Part shown: piece after piece, positions 38,132 to 46,047 of the stretch
Layout of the letters: every line of letters starts with the position of its first letter
How positions within the stretch are numbered: the first letter of the stretch is position 1
Assembly (NCBI GenBank): GCA_018713245.1
Contig: DVFM01000039.1
Location: forward strand, 1 to 64,000
Source of the DNA: Candidatus Merdivicinus intestinavium
GTDB lineage: Bacteria; Bacillota; Clostridia; Oscillospirales; Ruminococcaceae
Reading direction: 5' to 3'
DNA length: 64,000 nt
Program-made: the position numbers and the translations under genes
Notes under the pieces: model-generated
What the model was told of the DNA's origin: nothing
Seen by the model: the letters and a program-made list of their open reading frames with translations, nothing else
The model's database searches: none

Positions 38132-38784
38132 TCCGCAGCTTTTATCAGAAGCACCACCGGACGTGGGAAAAATACGACCAGTTTCTGTTCAACAATCCGA
38201 TTCTGGAAAGAGGGCTGGTTATCGCTCCCATCGTTGTAACCTGCACCTCTCTGAGCAACGCGCTGACTTTATCCGCGGCTTTTGCATGTATTACGATTCT
38301 GACGATTGCCGTCACCTACGCCATCCCCAAAAAGCTGCCCTACACCATCCGCGTGATCCTCAACGCCGCCATCGCGGCCCTGATTTTCGTGCCGGTCAGC
38401 ATGGCGGTGCGCCGCTGGCAGCCGGAGGCGGTGTATCAGCTCGGCGCTTACCTGCCTTTGCTGGCTACCAACTCTCTGATTGTCCAGAAAAGCGAGTCCC
38501 GTTACCATCGCCAGAAATTTCCCGTTATGCTGGCGCAGCTTGCCACGGCCTCCCTCGGCTTCGCCGCCGTTGCCGTTCTGACGGGAACCGTGCGGGAGAT
38601 TTTGGGCAAGGGCATGCTGCTGGGCAGACCGATTGAGGGGATTACCTGGACCGTACCTTCGCTGCTCCTTCCCTTCGGCGGGTTCCTGCTGATTGGGTTT
38701 CTGGCGGCGCTGCTGCAAAAATTCCGGCTCTGGATGGAAAAGCCTCCCAGAAAACCCCAAAAGGAGGAACAGCATCATGTATAA
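38128..38784 (+). CDS. Rnf-Nqr domain-containing protein (RnfE/NqrD-like, divergent)
   Basis: NNPILERGLVIAPIVVTCTSLSNALTLSAAF...YQLGAYLPLLATNSLIVQKSES...TGTVREILGKGMLLG; GTGA overlap with the preceding gene. Confidence 0.83.
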   Translation: MIRSFYQKHHRTWEKYDQFLFNNPILERGLVIAPIVVTCTSLSNALTLSAAFACITILTIAVTYAIPKKLPYTIRVILNAAIAALIFVPVSMAVRRWQPEAVYQLGAYLPLLATNSLIVQKSESRYHRQKFPVMLAQLATASLGFAAVAVLTGTVREILGKGMLLGRPIEGITWTVPSLLLPFGGFLLIGFLAALLQKFRLWMEKPPRKPQKEEQHHV

Positions 38785-39388
38785 TTTCTGGCGCGTCTTT
38801 CAGGAAACTGCCATGGGCATGGGGTCCATCGCCGTTGCGGCGGTGTTCGTTGAAAACATCCTGCTGTCCCGCGCCATGGGCGTCAGCGCAACCCTTTTCA
38901 TTATCCGCAAAAAGAACAACCTCTGGCTGTTCGGCGCAATCCTGGCCGGAATCATCACCTTTTCTTCCATCCTGGTCTATTTTGCCGACCGGTGGATTCA
39001 GCGCCTGGAACACAGCTATGAATGGACGCCGTTTTTCTATGTGCTGATTGTCGGGGCAGTTTATGTCTGCGTTTTGCTGGCCTGTTCCCGCCTCCCCGCC
39101 AAATACCGTTCCCAAATCATTCCCATGATTCATCTGTCCGCCTTCAACGGGGCGGTTTTCGGGGCGCTGTTCCTCAGCCGCGACTATAATTTCTGGGAAC
39201 ACATTGCGTTTGGTCTGGGAACGGGCTGCGGCTTTATCCTCGCCTCTTATCTGGTCGCGCTGGGCTACGAACGGCTGAACAGCAGCAGAATTCCGTCCGC
39301 TTTCCGCGGCTTCCCCATCACGCTGATTTATATCGGGATTCTTTCTTTAGCATTTTACGGCCTGATCGGCCATGGACTGTCCATCTGA
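38777..39388 (+). CDS. Rnf-Nqr domain-containing protein (RnfA/NqrE-like, divergent)
   Basis: FVENILLSRAMGVSATLFIIRKKNN...IIPMIHLSAFNGAVFGALFLSRDYNFWEHIAFGLGTGCGFILAS...IPSAFRGFPITLIYIGILSLAFYGLIG. Confidence 0.85.
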   Translation: MYNFWRVFQETAMGMGSIAVAAVFVENILLSRAMGVSATLFIIRKKNNLWLFGAILAGIITFSSILVYFADRWIQRLEHSYEWTPFFYVLIVGAVYVCVLLACSRLPAKYRSQIIPMIHLSAFNGAVFGALFLSRDYNFWEHIAFGLGTGCGFILASYLVALGYERLNSSRIPSAFRGFPITLIYIGILSLAFYGLIGHGLSI

Positions 39389-39412
39389 CGGGCGTTACGG
39401 GAGGTTTGCCTT

Positions 39413-40540
39413 ATGCCGAAACAACGCAAAATCAAGCATTACAGCTTTGGATACATGAGCCGCCGCCGGCGGCGCGGACGCATTTTAAAGGTGATCGCCT
39501 TTCTGGCGGGACTTGCCGTGCTGATCTTTCTGGGATACTGCGCGGCTATGGCCGTTGTCAATCTGTCCAACCGGGAACAGTCAGGTCAGGAAGAATCCTC
39601 TGTAGCGGCGAGCCTTCCGGAAGAGGAGTCCGCGGTGAGCCAGACGCCGGAAAGCAGTGAAGAGCCGGAGCCGTCCGGCGGACAGACTGCTTCCGCGGAT
39701 ATCCGGGCCGTGATGCTGCCTGAGGCGGCCCTTTCGGACCCGCAGGCGCTGGAAGATTTCCTGGAGGGCCTGGACCCCGCCTCCTGCAATACGGTGGCGG
39801 TGGAACTGAAAGACGCCGCCGGCTACCTGTCCTATGCCTCGGAAGTCCAGTTGGCTGCGGCTTCCGGCGCAATTCCGGCGGGAGCCATCACGCTGGAGGA
39901 ACTGGAGGCGCTCGCCTCTGCCATTGAGGACGCTGGGTTCACGCCTGCGGCATACATCTATGCGCTGCAAGACGACATTGCCTCCCACGCGAGCTACGGC
40001 ACCTCCTACCTGTACGAGGATCAGGCCGGCGTCACCTGGCTGGACCAGGCAGCGGACAACGGCGGACGCTCCTGGCTCAACCCCTATATGGAAGCAGCCG
40101 TAGAGTATCTGGGGGACCTGAGCGCCGAAATCGCCGGAGCAGGTTTTGACGAAATTTTCGCGGCGGGGATCCAGTATCCGGACACCCGCTACCCCGCTCA
40201 GATGGGGTATGGACCCAATGCGTCCTCCATGACCCTGACGGAGGCGCTCCAAAATGTTCTGGACACCATGAATTCCCGCGCGGCTGTCAGCGGCGCGGAG
40301 GTTATCCCGGTCTTTGAAGGCAGCTGCTACCTCGGGGAAAACGACAGCCTCTATAACGGTTCGCCGGACACCCTTCAGACGGAAAAAGCCGCCCCCATTC
40401 TGGAAAGCGGGCGGGAAACCGAAATCCTGGCCGCGATTCAGCTGCCGGAAGATCAGCTGATTCCGGTTGTGACTTCGGAAGAGCAGATTTCGGCGCTGGA
40501 AGCCGCCGGCGTCCGGCAGTACCTCCTGCTCGGGGAATAA
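39413..40540 (+). CDS. membrane-anchored putative glycoside hydrolase (DUF4015-like)
   Basis: Basic N-terminus, one TM, E/S-rich linker, then VAVELKDAAGYLSYAS...AYIYALQDDIASHASYG...WLNPYMEAAVEYLGDLSAEIAGAGFDEIFAAGIQYPD. Confidence 0.75.
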   Translation: MPKQRKIKHYSFGYMSRRRRRGRILKVIAFLAGLAVLIFLGYCAAMAVVNLSNREQSGQEESSVAASLPEEESAVSQTPESSEEPEPSGGQTASADIRAVMLPEAALSDPQALEDFLEGLDPASCNTVAVELKDAAGYLSYASEVQLAAASGAIPAGAITLEELEALASAIEDAGFTPAAYIYALQDDIASHASYGTSYLYEDQAGVTWLDQAADNGGRSWLNPYMEAAVEYLGDLSAEIAGAGFDEIFAAGIQYPDTRYPAQMGYGPNASSMTLTEALQNVLDTMNSRAAVSGAEVIPVFEGSCYLGENDSLYNGSPDTLQTEKAAPILESGRETEILAAIQLPEDQLIPVVTSEEQISALEAAGVRQYLLLGE

Positions 40541-40552
40541 AAATGCAAAAAC

Positions 40553-40595
40553 AGCCCGGCCTGCGGGGAACGCCCCAACAGGCCGGGCTTGCTTT
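40553..40595 (+). terminator. Rho-independent terminator (bidirectional, between the rpe operon and mtnN)
   Basis: AGCCCGGCCTG/CAGGCCGGGCTT stem then GCTTTTT. Confidence 0.85.
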
Positions 40596-40600
40596 TTCAT

Positions 40601-41272
40601 TTACTGAAGCATGGCTTCGATGATGGCTGCGGCGTCATCTGCCGCCAGCTTTTCAAAGGTTGCATAATCCATATCCGCGCTGTTGTCGGCGTTGTCCGAT
40701 ATGCAGCGGATTACCACAAAGGGAACGCCGTTGGCTGCCGCCGTATGCGCGATTGCACCGCCTTCCATTTCCACACAGCAGGGAGCAGTGCGGGCGACAA
40801 TATCCGCCTTGACGGCGCTGTCGGAAATAAACTGATCTCCCGTGGCAACCTTCCCGGTCATCCAGCGCACCTTCCGGGCGTCGCATGCCCGCTCCGCCCG
40901 CTCAATCAGCGCGGGATCCGCCGTAAATTCGGAAAGATGCGGATAGCTGATCGCCAGAATGCGAGGGTCCATGTCGTGATAGACAACGACATCCGATATG
41001 ACCACATCCCGCACCTTGATTCCCGGGTGGGCCCCGCCCGCGATACCGGTGTTGATGACGCTTTCCACGTCAAAGCGGTCGATCAGGAGCTGGGTTGTAA
41101 TGGCGGCGTTTACCTTGCCGATGCCGGCGCAGACCACAACCACGTCCGTCCCGTTCAGCTTTCCTTCGTAAAAGCTCCTGCCGGCAAATACGCTTTCCCG
41201 GCAATTCTCCAGCCGTCCCTTCAATTTTTCTACTTCTACTCCCATTGCGCCGATAATTCCGACGGGTTTCAT
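40601..41272 (-). CDS. mtnN: 5'-methylthioadenosine/adenosylhomocysteine nucleosidase
   Basis: MKPVGIIGAMGVEVEKLKGRLENC; GIAGGAHPGIKVRDVVISDVVVYHDMD; CVEMEGGAIAHTAAANGVPFVVIRCISDNAD. Confidence 0.95.
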   Translation of the reverse strand: MKPVGIIGAMGVEVEKLKGRLENCRESVFAGRSFYEGKLNGTDVVVVCAGIGKVNAAITTQLLIDRFDVESVINTGIAGGAHPGIKVRDVVISDVVVYHDMDPRILAISYPHLSEFTADPALIERAERACDARKVRWMTGKVATGDQFISDSAVKADIVARTAPCCVEMEGGAIAHTAAANGVPFVVIRCISDNADNSADMDYATFEKLAADDAAAIIEAMLQ

Positions 41273-41296
41273 TTTCCTCATCCTTTTCATGTAAAT

Positions 41297-41383
41297 TCAG
41301 CAGTCCGCCTCTTTTTTGATGCCAAAAATCAGCCGAAGCAGGCCGGACAGATATTTCGGGCTCTTAATCACGATAATTTTCAT
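41297..41383 (-). CDS. spoVM: stage V sporulation protein SpoVM (28 aa; missing from supplied ORF track)
   Basis: MKIIVIKSPKYLSGLLRLIFGIKKEADC*; gap-free match to remembered B. subtilis SpoVM MKFYTIKLPKFLGGIVRAMLGSFRKD (identical at M1,K2,I6,K7,P9,K10,L12,G14,R17,G21); RBS GGGAGG; conserved thiN-spoVM synteny. Confidence 0.9.
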   Translation of the reverse strand: MKIIVIKSPKYLSGLLRLIFGIKKEADC

Positions 41384-41401
41384 GCCAAAACCTCCCTACA
41401 T

Positions 41402-41554
41402 TCACTCCCGGCATCGGGTGACTCCCCAGGCGATCAGCCCAATCCCCGCCATGGCCAAAAGGAAGCGGAAAGAGAACACCACCCCCAGGAGCAGAATGAC
41501 GCCGGCGATTACCGCAGCCGCCGGCGCGGGAAATTTGTTCATCAGCTGTTTCAT
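41402..41554 (-). CDS. small hydrophobic membrane protein (50 aa)
   Basis: MKQLMNKFPAPAAAVIAGVILLLGVVFSFRFLLAMAGIGLIAWGVTRCRE, RBS GGAGG, between thiN and spoVM. Confidence 0.65.
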   Translation of the reverse strand: MKQLMNKFPAPAAAVIAGVILLLGVVFSFRFLLAMAGIGLIAWGVTRCRE

Positions 41555-41623
41555 AAAACCGACCTCCTGCCGACGGATGGATTGCTTACAGCCTATCATA
41601 CGCGGAAGGAGGCATTTTGGTTC

Positions 41624-42250
41624 CTAAGACAGCTTGGTCTGGATAATCAGCAGCGTGCCCTCCGAAACGGAAACGCGCATCAGCTGGCCTGGAGCGTGAC
41701 GGTTGCTGACTCCCAGCGGGAAGGAGGGCTCCAGCACCGCATCTTCCAGCGGGTATTCGGCCCCCGTGATGCTGACGCCGGAACAAACTCCGCCGTAAGC
41801 GAAAACCGACAGGTAGCGGTACTCCGGAGACAGGGTCAGCTCCCCTTTTTCCAGCAGGCAGACCCGGTGATTCCGGTCCAGCAGCCAGCCCGGGACACCG
41901 TGCTCCGCCAGATAGGCAAGGGTCTGAATATTGGCGTAGGTGTGGTCCAGCCGGCCGCCCAGGCCGCCGAAAATAAAAAACTCCTCCGCACCCAGGGCGA
42001 GCCCCTTTTTCACCGCCAGCATCATGTCAGTGTCGTCTTTGTGAGAAGGATACAGGATCGCGCCGGGGGGGACATCCTCCCGCCGCACCGAATCCATATC
42101 CCCGATGATAATGTCCGGCTCCAATCCCAGGGCCGCGGTGTAGCGGAGCCCTCCGTCCGCCGCAATGACCAGCCGGCCGGAGGCGGGAAGCAGCTCCCGG
42201 ATATAGGCATAATCATCGGCCGGCGCCGCCCCAAAAATTACGCATTTCAC
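41624..42250 (-). CDS. thiN: thiamine diphosphokinase
   Basis: (V)KCVIFGAAPADDYAYI, AADGGLRYTAALGLEPDIIIGDMDSV, DDTDMMLAVKKGL, GGRLDHTYANIQTL. Confidence 0.93.
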   Translation of the reverse strand: MKCVIFGAAPADDYAYIRELLPASGRLVIAADGGLRYTAALGLEPDIIIGDMDSVRREDVPPGAILYPSHKDDTDMMLAVKKGLALGAEEFFIFGGLGGRLDHTYANIQTLAYLAEHGVPGWLLDRNHRVCLLEKGELTLSPEYRYLSVFAYGGVCSGVSITGAEYPLEDAVLEPSFPLGVSNRHAPGQLMRVSVSEGTLLIIQTKLS

Positions 42251-43128
42251 CGGCGCTTCTCCTCCTTTCGCTCCCATTCCTTCACCTGGAGCGCGTCTTC
42301 ATACATCTGGCAGTAGCTTTCATGCCGGCTGGCGCTGATTTGGCCGCTATGTACCGCCTCCAGAACCGCGCAGCCCTTTTCCGACCGGTGGGAGCAGTCC
42401 TGGAAACGGCATTTTCCTTCATATCCGGCAAATTCCCGGAAGCAGCCGGCCAGCTCCTCCTTGCGGATATAGCCGTATTTGTCCAACTCCACAGTGGAAA
42501 AACCGGGCGTGTCCGCCACCAGGCCGCCGCCCGGCAGCGGATAAAGCTCCACATGCCGGGTAGTGTGGCGGCCGCGGCCCAGCTTGTCGCTGATTTGGGC
42601 GGTGGCAAGATGAAGCTCCGGCATCAGGCTGTTCATCAGGGTGGACTTTCCCACCCCCGAGTTGCCGATAAACACACTGAGCTTTCCCTTCATGCAGTCC
42701 AGCAGCGCGGTATAGTCCCTCTGCCCCGGCACGCTGGTAAAGACGGAAAATCCCGCCTTCTGATAAAGGGCGCAGAGCCGGGAGCAGTCCGCCAGGTCCG
42801 ATTTGGTAAAGACCAGGACCGGTTCGATTCCCTTCCACTCGCAGATGGCAATCAGTTTATCCAGGACAAGCAGATTCGGCTGCGGCTGCGTGGCAGAAAC
42901 CACCATTACCGCAAGGTCCACGTTGGCAACGGGCGGACGGAGGATTTCGTTCCGCCGCGGAAGAATGTCGGCTACAACGCCATCCTCCACCACCACCCGG
43001 TCCCCCACCAGGGGGGACCGGCCTTCTTTTCGGAAAATTCCCTTCGCTCTGCACTCCAGGTACTGCCCGTCGTCGGATTTCACGTAATAAAATCCGCTGA
43101 TTGCTTTATGAATCATTCCCTGTGTCAT
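42247..43128 (-). CDS. rsgA: ribosome small subunit-dependent GTPase A
   Basis: FIGNSGVGKSTLMNSLMPE, GRGRHTTRHVELYPLPGGGLVADTPGFS, CRFQDCSHRSEKGCAV. Confidence 0.97.
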   Translation of the reverse strand: MTQGMIHKAISGFYYVKSDDGQYLECRAKGIFRKEGRSPLVGDRVVVEDGVVADILPRRNEILRPPVANVDLAVMVVSATQPQPNLLVLDKLIAICEWKGIEPVLVFTKSDLADCSRLCALYQKAGFSVFTSVPGQRDYTALLDCMKGKLSVFIGNSGVGKSTLMNSLMPELHLATAQISDKLGRGRHTTRHVELYPLPGGGLVADTPGFSTVELDKYGYIRKEELAGCFREFAGYEGKCRFQDCSHRSEKGCAVLEAVHSGQISASRHESYCQMYEDALQVKEWERKEEKRR

Positions 43129-43136
43129 TCCATACC

Positions 43137-45257
43137 TCACCAATCGTCTCCGGGAAGCGCCTCCATCGGGGAGTCCCCGCCTCCGGTGGGAAGGGACGAG
43201 GGATCGCCGGGCGACGGCTCGGAAGGAGTCGGGGGTTCCGGCTCGCCGGAAGGCTCCGAGGGTTCCGATGGCTCGGCAGGCTCCGAAGGTTCGGAGGACT
43301 GCTGGAAGATGCCGGTATTATAACCCTCCGTGAGGGTGGCAATATTGTCCGTAAAATTCACTTCATAGACCGCATACTGCTGGCCGTCCAGCACCACAAC
43401 CGCATTCAGAACACCCTGGCCCTCAATCTGCCCGACCCAGGTGGGCGTGGCAGCCGGATTGACCGTTTCCCGCAGGACCTCTTCGCCGTTCACATACACC
43501 TGGAGGGTGTAGTCCCGGTTGGGAGCGCCGTCCGGGAAGGAGACCGTCAGGGAAGCCGCCGCCGCGTACCCGGAACCGTTGCTGACGCGCAGGGTGATGG
43601 TCGAGCCGCTCTCGGCATACTCATTCTGCGGCAGGCTCTGCTCGACGACCGTGCCGGGCGCCTCTTCGCTGTCCACTTCTTCCACTTCAACGTTCAGGTC
43701 CAGAGCAGCCAGTTTTTCCCGGGCCGTTTCCAGATCGTATCCGACCAGCCGGGGAACCTTGACCGAGGTGGTAGCCTGGGCGCGGCTGACATAGATGATG
43801 ATCTGCGTGCTCTGCTCCACCTCCTGCCCGGCGGGCGGATCGGTCCGGATTACGCGGTCAGCTTCCACCGAACTGTCCTCCACGGTCCGGACCGTATAGT
43901 CAAGCCCCAGCTCGAAAAGCGCGTCCTCCGCCTCGCCGACATAATAGCCCGTCAGGTCCGGAACCTCCAGGACGTCAATTCCGGCGCTTACCTTGACCTG
44001 CACGCGGCGGTTGGCCTTGACCTTAATTCCGGGTTCGATGCTCTGATAGTAAATCTGCCCCTTGGGATATTCGGTCAGCTCATTTTCAATGACTACAAAA
44101 TAGAAGTTTTTGCATTCCTCCATCTCGCGGGCCTGGTCAAAATCCATCCCCACCAGCTGGGGCATGACGACATCCTCCACCTCGTCGCCGCTGCCGTAGT
44201 AGAAGAAGCCCAGCAGCACCAGGACCGCCGTGATAACGCAGGCCGCCGCAATGCCGGCCAGCACCAGAATTGTGGGACTGCGCTTGACGATGATCTGTTC
44301 GCCGCTGTCCTCCTCCGCTTCATCCTGGGGGTCCTCGCCGGAATCCTCCGCCTGGATGGTGCTGACGGAGCGGGCATATTTCACCGAATCCGGCTCTTCC
44401 GGCATATATTTGTACTCAAAAACGATGTTGGGGTTCTGCTTGAATTTTTCGATGGCCGCCAGCATCTCGGCGGCAGAACGATAGCGGAGGTTTTTGTCCT
44501 TCTGCATCGCCTTTTCCGCAATTTCACAAAGGCCCGTCGGAACGTCGGGCGCCAGCGCGGAGATCGGGGTGGGCCGGTTGTGGATGTGCTTCATGGCAAT
44601 CTGCTCCGGCGTGTCCCCGTCAAAGGGCACCTGGCCGGTGAGCATCTCGTACAGGATTACGCCGACGGAATAAAGGTCGCTCTTTTCGTCGGATTCCTCG
44701 CCGCAGGCCTGTTCCGGGCTGATATAATGGACCGATCCGATGGCGCGGTCATCCATGGAACGGATATTTTCCCGGGCAAAGCGCGCAATGCCGAAATCCA
44801 TCACTTTGATGGTGCCGTCCCGAAGGAGCATGATGTTCTGCGACTTGATGTCCCGGTGGATGACGCCGTTTTCGTGGGCATGCTCCAGCGCGCGGAGGAT
44901 CTGGGTGACAAAGTGCACGGCGTCCTTCCAGCGCAGGCGCTTTTGATGGCTGATATACTGGCGGAGCGTAATGCCGTCGATATATTCCATGACGATATAC
45001 TGTTCCGCGCCGGTAAAATTCACGTCGTAAACCTTGACCACGTTGGGGTGGTCCAGGACTGCAATCACCTTGGATTCGTTGCGGAAGCGCCGCACAAACT
45101 CCTCATTGGTCAGATACTCTTCCTTCAGCAGCTTGATCGCCACAATTTTATTTTCCAGAAGGTCCTTTGCCTCGTACACGTTCGCCATGCCGCCGCTGCC
45201 GATGAGCTTCAGCAGCTCATAGCGGCCTGTCAAACGTTTTCCAATATAATTTTCCAT
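43137..45257 (-). CDS. PASTA-domain Ser/Thr protein kinase (PrkC-type)
   Basis: LTGRYELLKLIGSGGMANVYEAKD, HRDIKSQNIMLL, DFGIAR; TM helix; three PASTA repeats; extra C-terminal domain and Pro/Ser/Glu-rich tail. Confidence 0.96.
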   Translation of the reverse strand: MENYIGKRLTGRYELLKLIGSGGMANVYEAKDLLENKIVAIKLLKEEYLTNEEFVRRFRNESKVIAVLDHPNVVKVYDVNFTGAEQYIVMEYIDGITLRQYISHQKRLRWKDAVHFVTQILRALEHAHENGVIHRDIKSQNIMLLRDGTIKVMDFGIARFARENIRSMDDRAIGSVHYISPEQACGEESDEKSDLYSVGVILYEMLTGQVPFDGDTPEQIAMKHIHNRPTPISALAPDVPTGLCEIAEKAMQKDKNLRYRSAAEMLAAIEKFKQNPNIVFEYKYMPEEPDSVKYARSVSTIQAEDSGEDPQDEAEEDSGEQIIVKRSPTILVLAGIAAACVITAVLVLLGFFYYGSGDEVEDVVMPQLVGMDFDQAREMEECKNFYFVVIENELTEYPKGQIYYQSIEPGIKVKANRRVQVKVSAGIDVLEVPDLTGYYVGEAEDALFELGLDYTVRTVEDSSVEADRVIRTDPPAGQEVEQSTQIIIYVSRAQATTSVKVPRLVGYDLETAREKLAALDLNVEVEEVDSEEAPGTVVEQSLPQNEYAESGSTITLRVSNGSGYAAAASLTVSFPDGAPNRDYTLQVYVNGEEVLRETVNPAATPTWVGQIEGQGVLNAVVVLDGQQYAVYEVNFTDNIATLTEGYNTGIFQQSSEPSEPAEPSEPSEPSGEPEPPTPSEPSPGDPSSLPTGGGDSPMEALPGDDW
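43200..43310 (-). repeat. low-complexity Ser-Glu-Pro coding repeat in the PrkC tail
   Basis: Encodes SSEPSEPAEPSEPSEPSGEPEPPTPSEPSPGDPSS. Confidence 0.8.
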
Positions 45258-45277
45258 ATGATAACCTCCATGGATGC

Positions 45278-46006
45278 TCAGCTTTCCACGATGACGACCG
45301 TGATATTATCGTGTCCGCCGCCCTGGTTGGCAAGCTGTATCAGAATTTCCGCTGCCTCCTCAATCGTTTCCTGCTGCAAAACCCGTTCGATCTGCTCATC
45401 CGGACAGGTGCTGGAAAGGCCGTCCGTGCAGAGCAGCAGGCGGTCCCCCGGCTTCAGTTCCAGAATATGCAGGTCAATGTCCACATCCCATTGGACGCCC
45501 ACCGCGCGGGTGATGAAATTCCGGTCGGGATGCTGCCGCGCCTGGTCCGGACTGAGCTCTCCCCGGTCCACCATTTCCTGAATATAGGAGTGGTCCCGCG
45601 TCAGCTGGGACAGCTTGCTGTCCCGGCAGCGGTAGAGCCGGCTGTCGCCCACATGGGCCACATAAGCGTGATTCTGGTACAAAAGCGCCAGGACCACCGT
45701 CGTCCCCATGCCGGCAAGCTCCGCATTTTCCCGCGCGGTCTGGTAGATGGAGCGGTTTGCCTCCAGCACCGCCTCCCGCACCAGGATTTTTGCGGTTTCC
45801 GCCCCCATCGCGTCGTCATATTTTTCCCGGATGGTATCCGTGATTACCTGTTTCGCGATATAGCTGGCGGTGTCGCCGCCCCGCGCGCCGCCCATTCCGT
45901 CGCAGACCAGCGCCAAGCCGGCCCCCTGGCCCAGAGCGAGGATCTTAAAGGCGTCCTGGTTGACATCCCGCACCATCCCAACGTCTGTCTTTCCAACAAT
46001 CTTCAA
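45278..46006 (-). CDS. Stp1/PrpC-type PP2C protein phosphatase
   Basis: Probable TTG start (LKIVGKTDVGMVRDVNQDAF); VCDGMGGARGGDTAS; VAHVGDSRLYR; GGGHDNITVVIVES. Confidence 0.94.
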   Translation of the reverse strand: MKIVGKTDVGMVRDVNQDAFKILALGQGAGLALVCDGMGGARGGDTASYIAKQVITDTIREKYDDAMGAETAKILVREAVLEANRSIYQTARENAELAGMGTTVVLALLYQNHAYVAHVGDSRLYRCRDSKLSQLTRDHSYIQEMVDRGELSPDQARQHPDRNFITRAVGVQWDVDIDLHILELKPGDRLLLCTDGLSSTCPDEQIERVLQQETIEEAAEILIQLANQGGGHDNITVVIVES

Positions 46007-46047
46007 TGCAACTATCCCCTTTTCTGTATCGGAATAGATTGACAATT

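Noticed and set aside
43200-43310. Repeat array resembling a CRISPR or VNTR
   Set aside because: In-frame codon repeats encoding the SEP-rich tail of PrkC; no spacer-repeat architecture.
43101-45581. 826-aa + strand ORF antisense to prkC
   Set aside because: Frame is a codon-bias artefact; the opposite strand is an unmistakable PASTA kinase.
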